A DNA stretch of 64,000 nucleotides from Nemophila menziesii (taxonomy: Eukaryota > Streptophyta > Magnoliopsida > Boraginales > Hydrophyllaceae). The position numbers were made by a program, and so were the translations under genes. Within the stretch, counting starts at the first letter, position 1, and every line of letters starts with the position of its first letter. Positions 22,695-32,234 of the stretch are shown piece after piece. The stretch covers positions 1,364,001-1,428,000 of the forward strand of contig JARWIR010000094.1 of the NCBI GenBank assembly GCA_029959085.1, read 5' to 3'. Below the pieces are notes generated by a model, which saw nothing but the letters and a program-made list of their open reading frames with translations, was not told the DNA's origin and did not search any database.

Positions 22695-23373
22695 TTGAGG
22701 ATAAGAAAGACCTGCACTTGTGCGGGTATTCTTCTTCTCAAGGATTTAGGAAAATACCCGCACTTGTGCCTAATATCAAGAAGATATCATGTTATGACTT
22801 AGAAAAGATCTTCAATTTCCGTGTACTTTTGCCTAATGGTAAGAGTGTGGAGGTAAAAATAAATGAAACTCGCAATGAAATTCTATTGAATGAGTTTGTT
22901 GATGTGGTAAAACAAGATTATACGAGAGATTCAGAGTCTAAAAAAATCCAAAGACCGGTGAACTGGAGCAGCGATGATTTATATTTTGTTGAGGATTTAC
23001 ATAACACAGAGATTCGAAACAAAATGGATCTCAGGATCTTTAAGCAGAAGTGTAATAAGCTTTTGCCCAACGTTTGACAATGTTTTTGTCATTAAAATTA
23101 ATGTCCTTTAGTAGTTTACATAATGAAAAAATTCTAAGTTCTTGTTCTATGTTTTGGTTGGTAACAGGATGGACTGAAGGAATCTAGTACATTCGAGGTT
23201 TGTATATTTACATACATTCTAATTTTTTTAACAAATTAGTGCATTATACTAATATTAATACTCAGCTTGTTCTTAATTAGCTATGACAGAATATGTTAGA
23301 TCTTACCCCACATACAAATTTATTAATGGAGTTGCCTTTAAATATACATTTGAGACAAACCTTGCTGACTTGA
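22041..23373. repeat. GMI1-like inverted repeat, unit 3, with intact palindrome centre
   Basis: Left arm 22041-22694, loop 22695-22719 (25 bp), right arm 22720-23373; each arm is about 654 bp. Here pairing continues through GAATACCCGCAC and GTGCGGGTATTC right up to the short loop. Units 1, 2 and 7 lack 46 bp of the right arm (equivalent to 22724-22769), which lies between two GCACTTGTGC direct repeats. Unit 3 is therefore the ancestral, complete hairpin form. Confidence 0.93.
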
Positions 23374-23375
23374 TA
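22720..23375 (+). pseudogene. GMI1-like GHKL ATPase gene fragment, right arm, unit 3
   Basis: Because the centre is intact, exon 1 is open from upstream: GYSSSQGFRKIPALVPNIKK precedes the usual KISCYDLEKIF. Exon 1 ends LLPN before GTTTGAC (about 23075). Exon 2 (about 23169-23198) reads DGLKESSTFE. Exon 3 (about 23292-23375) has lost a base in GTTGCCTTTAAATATAC, shifting its frame. Confidence 0.72.
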
Positions 23376-23605
23376 GTAAGTTTATATAATTCATTTAACA
23401 AATCCAATTTAGTGATTTGGTAGAGGCCAAAGGCTCCAACCTCATTTGTCGAGTTGGTGTTTTCACTTCAAATCTTTGTAATATGATAAGACAATTCCCA
23501 AAATTGTAAATATGTTTTCCACCATGGTAAAGAAAGATAATAAATTAATACAAGAAAATCAATATAGAGCTAAAACATTTTTTTTAAACTTTTTGTATGC
23601 ATTAC

Positions 23606-24465
23606 CTTGTGGAGATTTCAAGGCTTGGATTTTTCATTGTTAGCTCAAAACTAGATATGAGTTCAACCTGCAATATATAAGAAGTAATCTAATATTAATT
23701 ATGTTGATTATATAATCATGACAGACTCTTTAAATAGGCTTAAATGCATAGCATGGTCATTTTCATAGTTGTATGGAGATTTATGCTCTCAAACCACATA
23801 ATTTTATATAAAAAATTAATTAAATTATACCACAGAACAAAACTAAACATTTATAATTGAGAATACTTATGTCTAAAAAAATTAATTAATGCCTTTATGA
23901 TAGAAATATTTATTATGATGAATATATTTTAGAAAAATGATAAAAATTATATAATATAATTTTAGTATAGTAAATATTTATTAAACATATATTTTTATAT
24001 GAAATCAACTCATTTAGGAAAAAAATCAATGAACGTAAAGGTTAGTAATATAATTCTGCAAACAAAATGAACTTGGAAATAAAAGGAAAATAATGGGACA
24101 CCTAAATCTCATTTTACAAATAAAAGGAACCTAACTATTATTCTGGTATAAAAATGTGGATATTCAGGCTTTATTCATCATTAATTCACTCGAAACGGTA
24201 AATATAAGTATTTCAGCAATAATAAATCAAAACTAGTCTATAGTAGATCAATAACATGTTACGCACAACCCATATAAAAATTCGGTTATATAAATGATCT
24301 AAGTAAATTGTAGAAGGATTGAAGATTAAAACATGCTTATTGTTAAAAGACGGAGAGCTAGAAGACTCAAGATTATACATACCCGTTGATCTTTAAAAAT
24401 TTTGTAGAATGCTTTAAGAGAAAATTGGTTTCCAAAAAATATAGGATGTAGGGTGAATAAGGTTA
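23606..24465 (-). pseudogene. Two captured exon-like segments of an unrecognised gene, unit 3
   Basis: Internal exon 23606-23667 and upstream exon ending at 24383, with the same splice-site borders as in units 1 and 2. Confidence 0.5.
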
Positions 24466-24906
24466 GGGTGGAAGAGGGAGAGGGGAGAGAGGAGTATATA
24501 AAAAGAGGAGTAAATAGTGTTGTATGTGTTATTTTAGAGCAACATTGTCATTACATGGTTTTTTTTTTGCTATCTTTATCTTTTTAGCATACTATATTTT
24601 AAATATTTATCAATATAGCCACCAAAAGATTGAATTTATTTTCTAAGACCTCATTTTTCTTGAATTTTTTTTAAATTTTAATGTCGAATGAGACAAATTG
24701 AATACGTATAGATCCGTCGTTTAATATAATTAAATAAGTATATATATTGTATATAAAAGAAACTTATGCCTCTTCCGATTCAATAGTATTTATGAGTTTG
24801 TCCAAAAAAGAATATTTAAAATTTGAATTCATTTGAAATAGTAAATTATTAAAAAATCATTTAGTATTCTTAGAAATTAAGGTTATACCTTATTAAATGA
24901 CATTAT

Positions 24907-25125
24907 GTGCCCATTTAGAAGTGTTTTTCTAGAAAAACACTTAAAAATATATTTAAAACTTTTAAAGTGTTTTAAATCCGAAAAAAAAATTAGGAGAAAC
25001 ACTAAATATGTGCTTCTTAAAAAAACATTTAAAGTGATTTTAGATGTCAAACTTATATTTAATAATTTTTTTAAATTTTAATTTTTATTCAAAAAGCGCT
25101 TTTTTCTTTTAGAATAAGCACTTTC
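24907..25125. mobile_element. MITE-like element, unit 3, right end lost
   Basis: Left end TGCCCATTTAGAAGTG and the central palindrome are present. The right end stops at AAGCACTTTCGTATT, missing the CCAAACAGGTC end found in unit 1. Confidence 0.5.
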
Positions 25126-26146
25126 GTATTAAATATTTTAAAAATAATAATATATTATTTATAAACTAAATCTTTCCATTTCCAAAAGGGTGGGCGTGGT
25201 AAGAATATTAAAGAAAAGTCCCAAACAATAGTTTATTACATAAAATTGAGAATTTTATCTTTGATATATGTTTTGAGTAAAAAGTAGTCTACAAAAAATT
25301 ACAGCCCAACATATTTATTTTTGAAAATATTATACTTGTTAGATTTGTATTAACCATAATTTTTATCTTAATTTCGAGTCATTCGAAAGATGGATTATTT
25401 TGAGTCATTCTTATGGACCTTCCCCAAGTGTTTCTGAATCTTCACTTGGGCATTCGACGTTTAAAAAGAAAATTATTTAAAATAATTATTTTATATGTAT
25501 GAATATTTTTCATTTGTATAATTAAATATATATTGACTTATATTTTCATTAATTAAAAAAAATAGTTAATATCAAGACATATAATTAATTTTTTGTTTAA
25601 TATAGGGACCTTGAGTGTAATATTTCATAATATAAAGACATATAGTGCATTTAAGTCCAAAAACCGTTTTGGGGCCAATGTCCCAACCCACTTTTCCATA
25701 TTTCAGTAGAGTATTGGATTACCGACCAAAAAATAGAACATGAAATATGATAAAACTTAAAATTTTACTTTCTTGATTTAGAAAATATAAAAAAATTATG
25801 TTAATTTGTCCCATAATCTTTGTGAAAATTAGATCCTATAATACCTTTATATAATGTAACAGAGTATTGTGTTTTCATTTTTAATCATTAATCTCATTTG
25901 ACTAATTCAATTTTTCGTAATTATAATGTGTATTATGGTGTTTAATAAAATATAATTGAAGTGGACGATTAAGAAGAAAAATAATCAGGGTAACTATAGA
26001 TTATTTTATATTTATACTTGTAAAACTAGAATAACTTTATTATATATTATGCAAAATCGGCATAATTCTTAACTAATGGTGTACAATTTGTTAGTGAAAA
26101 ATATAGTGATGACATCAAAAAAAATTCCCATATGCAAAGAGATTGT

Positions 26147-26797
26147 AAGGGCGGATCCCTTCAAGTCCCAAGGGGCTTAAGCCCCCTGTCCCCCTTAAAC
26201 CCGTAAATTTAAGAATACGTCAATGCAATTTTGTCCCGAAAAATAATTTAAACCCCTCTGAGAACGCATACGTTATTATGTCTTAATAGTATAGAAACTT
26301 TTCATTTTAGCATTAAAATTGAGGTTAGTTGTTCAAATCTTAGCATTGTTTTATCTTTTTTACAAATAAAGATTTATGTTATAAATTTGTCAATTTTTAT
26401 AAAACCTATTTTTATTTTGATGATAGTATTACTTAGTAATTTATTATTTATATTACTCAAATAAAATTAGTGTTTAATTTATACAAATGATTAATTTCTC
26501 ATCTTTATAAATTAAAATATAACAAATGGTATATTAATAATTTAATATAATGCTACTAATACCATATACATCAAGTGTATATAATGGTGTTGGTTTACAT
26601 ATTTTTGGGGTAACTAGGAACGGATAAACTCATCAATTAAAGAAAAGAAAAACGTCAAGACGTTGGATTCTCATAGTTGCATTGCTAGTTATATGTTTAT
26701 GTGTCATATTTTTACCTTAAAAACTCTCTAGAAGCATTGACTCCTGACTCCCGTATATTTTAAGCCCCCTCTCAATTTAGTTTATGGATCCGCATCT
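26147..26797. mobile_element. hAT-like non-autonomous element, unit 3
   Basis: Ends AAGGGCGGATCC and GGATCCGCATCT, with an internal GGGGCTTAAGCCCCC palindrome at about 26172. Confidence 0.65.
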
Positions 26798-26799
26798 GA

Positions 26800-27120
26800 T
26801 CCCAGATACAACTCTTAACATGCATATGGATAAATGTCATCCTAGTAAATTTTCTTGGACAACACAAATAGTGGCACGTAAGCTACAGACTAAGCAACCA
26901 AACCCGGCCTTGTAGATTAGAGGAGCTAGATACAGTGAGGGGAACAACTTTTCCATCAAGCTCGGGAACAACTTTTCCATCACGCTCAGGTATACCTGCA
27001 AGTCAATAGATTGATTCCCAAGGTGACATCGATAGGAAATGGAAGAGACATGTGGCGGAAGAACCCGAAAGTAGCAATTCTCATAAAGGAAGGAAACTAC
27101 CAACTGGACATAGACACCAG
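26800..27120 (+). pseudogene. Remnant of captured gene next to DUF724-type fragment, unit 3
   Basis: Carries SSGTTFPSRSG-type duplicated sequence (AACAACTTTTCCATCA at about 26940 and 26966) and a GTGGCGGAAGAACCCGAAAG linker, ending at CACCAG then GTATAAT (about 27116-27123). Stops interrupt every frame. Confidence 0.5.
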
Positions 27121-27822
27121 GTATAATATTTTTCTTCTTTATTGATTAATAGATGTCATGATCCTCCTCAAGTATTCATAACTTCCAGTTGGTCCATGGT
27201 TATTTAAGTTTATCTTCGTAATTTTTTATTTGTATTATCGGTTTGTATTTTGTTGTTTATATGATATAATATAGGTTACTTTCAAAATTTTATTGACTTA
27301 TAGTGAGATTAATTTAAAAAATAGGAAACATATTGTTTAATTTTTGCATAATGTAATTTTTTATTCGGTTTCAATTGGTCTATTTTTTTAGCATATCTTA
27401 TTAAGCTTTTAGTTACAGGTATTTGTATGAATATTTTTTTATATATTTGATAAATATAGGGTATATGTATAACATAGGTACTAATAGTGTGATTATATAA
27501 AAAACAAATTATGGTAATTTTTGCAAAATATAGGGTCCTGTAGTGCAATTAAATTAAAATAAAATATACCATTACCCCAATCCCTTAGCCCCCTATAGAA
27601 GTATGTTGATCCACCCCTTATTAATATTATATGAATTATTTGAATTATTTAAACAGAAAAATATCTTATTATGCGCCACAATTCTTAACACTATTATGGA
27701 TTTATAAGAGATGAATTAACCATTAGTTAAGGATGAAATTTCTAGGAGAATAACACATGTTTTATCTCTTGATAAGATATAATGATTTTTATTAATGGAG
27801 CTATCAAAAAAAATGTGACACA

Positions 27823-28800
27823 TTGGAGGAAACCAAGAGTTATGTGTGTCTAAAATCTTCCATGATTTATTCTAATATTACGGAAATCAAGGGTAGTAAC
27901 TTCAGTTTTGGGACATTGGAGGCTAGTTATGGCTTGCCTTTACTAATTAAAAGTGTTTTCGAGATAGGGTTTACTATTTTGTCTAGACTTTGGAGATATA
28001 AATTTTTTCCATGAAGGGGAATTTTAATGGGAAAATTTGTTTTCAGAAAATTATGAAGAAGATATTAAGCTTGAATTGTTTATCCTCCTAGGATTAAGAC
28101 TGAAAAGACATTGATGAATACTCTTAAAAAAATTATTGAAAAAGTATTTAATATTTTGAAAGATTGTTTGATACGACAATTTTTGGTTAGTCTCGTGATC
28201 TCTACATGGTAAAGAGCATGACTCGTATTCCCTACAAAGGTATTGGAAAACTTATTATCAAATATAATGATTTAAATATGAAATTGTTCCACTTTTTTAC
28301 AGTGAATGAACTTATAACAAGATACTTGAGAAGTTGTGGAATGTTGGAAGCAAAATCATGTTGTTAAGAAAGAGGGGTCATGGTATGATGCTTGAAAAGA
28401 TAGATACTAAGAGGTTTCATACTAAATAAGATTTCACTACAATTGTAGATAAAGGATGGAGTTTTACATGTGGGTAGTGCAGTTCGTGTTTTTGATCAAA
28501 TGGACGCAATTATATTTACTAGACCAAGATTGACCTATTATAGATTGTGTATTGAAATTTGTATCTCTAGAAACTTAATTCATAAATTTTATGGTTCTTT
28601 TAATGAAGAAATGTGTCATGATGTTGAAGTGGTGTATGTGTGGTAGTGCCTACTAAGTGTAAGGTTTGTAAGGAAGCAATTAATAACATTGCGAATAATA
28701 ACATTGCGGACTACACTAAGAAAAAGAAAAAAATGGAGGTAAATGTTTAAGCACCATGATAAATGCATGATAAACGATAGTTTCTACATTAAATTAAAGG
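27823..28800 (+). pseudogene. Decayed LINE fragment, unit 3 (both ends deleted)
   Basis: Begins at the GGAGGAAACCAAGAGTTATG segment that units 4 to 6 also have (about 40260, 46718, 57635) but units 1 and 2 lack. It continues through WNVGSKIMLLRK (about 28339) to a zinc-knuckle segment with CKVCKEA (about 28660). An internal AATAACATTGCG duplication lies at about 28683 and 28698. It ends at 28800, before the ORF2 start, because of a deletion. Confidence 0.65.
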
Positions 28801-30049
28801 GAGTTTATAAATTGTTGTGGGTCCCTCATTAGAGTCCAACCCATACCAAACATTTCTTGAAATCACCTTTTCAGTAAATATCTGAGATCCATATCATCTT
28901 CCTTTTCCATTTTATCTTCAGCAGGACATCCTTTAACAGAGGGACTTTGACAATAATCAAGAAACTAAAAAGGGGTAAATTGCAATTTTTGTTATGAAAG
29001 TGTGATCAAGTGGTCGATGTAAAATATAACATAGTTCAACTTTGTTTCAAAAGCTTCAGATTTGACACAATTAACAAAATAGACTATCATCTTTTATGTA
29101 ATCTTTAAGTAAATAAATAAAAAAATAAAAGGAAGAATCCTAGAACATTTTTCTTTTGATGCTATGTCTTTGACACGTATAGGATTAGTGGTTTTAATAA
29201 TAAAAAAAGGTTGCTATGTGTAATATATGGACCTATAATGTATTCAAGACTAAACCAGTAAGGGTTAAAAGACGGAAAGTAAAATTAGGTTGACTTAAAT
29301 ATTGAAATACAATATCTAAATTGTATAAATAAGTAACTCAATGCATGCTAAAAATCAACAAAAAATTTATATTCTGAATAAGGCTTATAGATTTCTATTA
29401 TTAAGACTTAGAGTATTTTATTCCCTCAATTTTTTTTTCCAAATATATTTTTTTTCGACAAATTTTTATTGAATAATATTCTCAGCTTTGCATTATTTTT
29501 CGCCAAGTTAAAATAGAGGAAATTATCCCAGATAAGAAAGTTGCCAATAAGAGGGAGCTATTCTAAGAGTAAAAAATTAGGCATAAAAAACAACACTGTA
29601 AGAATGGTGAGGATAAGTGTTTGATCAATGAAAAATCAACCAAAAGCATAAGTGGGTCTAGCAACAAATAAAGAAGTCTGGTGTAACGAGATTTATTTTT
29701 CTACAATTACAAAATTAACCATTAATCCGAGGTTCTTTGTTTTGGTTTTCGTAAAAGTTATTCGGAAACTCTCTAGTAAATTAAAAATTAAAGGTAGAGC
29801 ATGATATATTATAAAGTTAGGTTGGGGTTTGATAATCGTGTTGAGAATCTTGATTGTAATGTTATAGAATTTAGTGTTTGTTCCATGGATTAAGTTTAAG
29901 TTGTGCATGTTTAAGCTAAACCTGCATTTATATCCTGCAAGTTGTTTTGTAATGAAATTATTTTATCTTTAGGTCTAGATCTCTATAATATATTCCTTCT
30001 TTTCTATTAATATTACCTAGTTAGTTGAGAAATTTTTGTTAGAGAGCAA

Positions 30050-30540
30050 AAGGTGAGTGGGACTGTGTCCCAAAAATTTATAGTTTCGTCAAACTTTCCT
30101 AAATTTTATTTTGAGTTAATTATATTAGGTTCTTATGTACAAAAATTAATCAATTACACTATATGTTTTGTATTAACATTATAAAATATAATTAATATTA
30201 TCATATAAATATCAAATTTTCATACAAACAATAAAGTATATCAAAACCTAAAACAAATAATTTTATACAACATTAGGGAGCCACGTATATTTTGAAAATA
30301 AAACCCATGCAATTTTAGTAATTCTTTTTAGGGTAAGATTTCCATCCAATATTGGATGGTCCAATATTTAACTCACAGCCGTTGATTAATATAACAAAAC
30401 ACATGTCATTAGATTAATAAGTTAGTTACTTTTGTAAGTTTAAAACACAAGTTAGTTACATGAATATAATTGGTGTAGGATCATGGAAGTACTTTCCTTC
30501 TTTTTAATGAGGTCTAAAAAGAATTTTTAAAACTGAGGGC
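30050..30540. other. Extra AT-rich block in unit 3, absent from units 1 and 2
   Basis: GTCCCAAAAATTTATAG to GGTCTAAAAAGAATTTTTAAA; a shorter form is at 42950-43215 in unit 4. Units 1 and 2 go straight from GAGTGGGACATAG to CCCCGAATAGGGCTGCAC. No gene is visible. It could be a small insertion in the older variant or a deletion in the younger one. Confidence 0.5.
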
Positions 30541-30559
30541 CACATAACCCCGAATAGGG

Positions 30560-30960
30560 CTGCACACAAAAACAAAAACCGCAAAACCGCCTAAAATCGA
30601 CCCAACCTAACCCGTGAAAAACCAACTTAAACTACCTATGGTTTATGGTTTGTAGTGGGCCAACTTTTTTTTTGATGGTTTTAATTCGCTGTAGGTAACT
30701 TAACAAATCTGCAGATTTGGCCCAATTTTTTTTTAACCCTAGCTAAACTTTCTCTCTCACCTACAACTTTATCTCCATCCTTTTCCTCTGTTCTCCCGAA
30801 AATCACTAAAGGAAATTTATTTAATCTAATCAATTTTTAGCCATATCTATCTATTTATCCATTTAAATCTGCTAAGTTGTTACTTTTCTCTGCCTATTTG
30901 CACTATTCCTATGGTAGTTTGGATGGTTTTTATCAAACATTTCCAGTAAGGTATTTTCTC
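30560..30960 (+). promoter_or_regulatory. Captured promoter-like segment, unit 3 (degraded)
   Basis: The leader CTAAACTTTCTCTC and the donor-like CCAGTAAG then GTATTTTC (about 30943) remain, but the TATATAACCC motif is reduced to TTTTAACCC (about 30730) and AAACCCTAAAG has become AAATCACTAAAGG. It is probably inactive. Confidence 0.35.
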
Positions 30961-32234
30961 TTTTTTCTTCTTTTCTGTTCTAGATTATTTCTGTTGATTT
31001 CTTTTATTTGGATCTACTAATGTTTTGTTGTATAATTTTTATTACTTTAAGGTTTAAATATTTTTATTTTGGTATAAATCCATTAGCCAAAGAGCTGGTA
31101 CAGTTCATTGTTAGGTAATATTCTTGTTTCTAAACTTATAATTAATTTTTTTTATTTGTGTATTTATGTATTTTAATGTTTGTTTGTTGTGATGTTTTTT
31201 TTTCTACAACATGTCTTTATTTGGTGAAATAAAAAACTGCTTGTATTGAACTAGTACAAAATTAAAAAAAAATGTATTTGGTTAAAATATTCCTGCAGGA
31301 ACATTAGATGAGGTTGTTGGTACTTACCTTTGAATCATCAAGAGTTATTTATTGTGCTTTGGATTAATTGCTTGCTTTAAATACTTATATCTTAATATTA
31401 TCTTGTATTTAATATGGTGTTATATTTGTTTAATTATTTTACAGAACAATTTTCAAGCAAAAAGAAAACAGATGGAGGATTAGGGTAATTGTTCTTTACC
31501 TTTAATCATTATTCATTTGATTATTTAGTAATATCGTTAAGTTGTTGCTTTTAAGAAACCTAAAGAAGTAAGAATATAACAAAGATATGTCTTAGCTATA
31601 AAATTATGAAAATTTTAGTTCCTTCATACCTTAGTGGTTTGGAAGGATGAAGGAGTGAACTAGAATTAAAAATTTGGAGTATTATTATATTTAGAATTAT
31701 TTTTACAGCAATTTGCACCATTTGTCCCTGTGTTATGCAAATTAATCGAATATACGCGTCTTTCAAAATGTATGTGTTATGAAAATTAAATAAATATACC
31801 CGTCTATCAATATGTAGCAATTATATAGGGGTATTTTTACAACGATAATATAGGGGTATATTTGTTACTCTTTAAAATACAGGGGTTTTTTCTTCTTGGA
31901 TAATAGCAATTTTTATTACAAATTTGATAAAATAACCTTGTACTACATTAATGTTTTGTATTTTTAAGTCCAAAAACCATTTCGGCCCAATACACTAACC
32001 CACTTTTTCCTATTTTAGTAGAGTATTGGATTACCGACAAAAAAATAGAATATAGAATATGAATAAACTTAAAATTTCACTTTATTGATTCAGAAAATTT
32101 AAATGAAATTACTTTAATTTCTCCATAATCTTTTTGAGAATTAGAACCTATATTACCTTTATAGAATGTAATAGAATATTATGTCTTCTTTTTTAATCAT
32201 TGATCTCATTTGACTAAATAATTTTTTTGTAATT

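Larger units (their letters stand above)
22041..31963 (+). repeat. Macro-tandem repeat unit 3, mosaic and internally deleted
   Basis: Up to about 27818 this unit follows units 1 and 2 closely. At 27819 it jumps from the sequence equivalent to about 5605 to that equivalent to about 6700, losing about 1.1 kb. From there to its end it resembles units 4 and 5 rather than 1 and 2, for example in the extra block at 30070-30540 that units 1 and 2 lack and unit 4 partly shares. A second deletion joins 28800 to 28815 and drops about 430 bp. It carries the only copy of the GMI1-like inverted repeat with a complete centre. Its end runs directly into unit 4 sequence at about 31964, without the 3.6 kb hairpin block. 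Confidence 0.85.
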
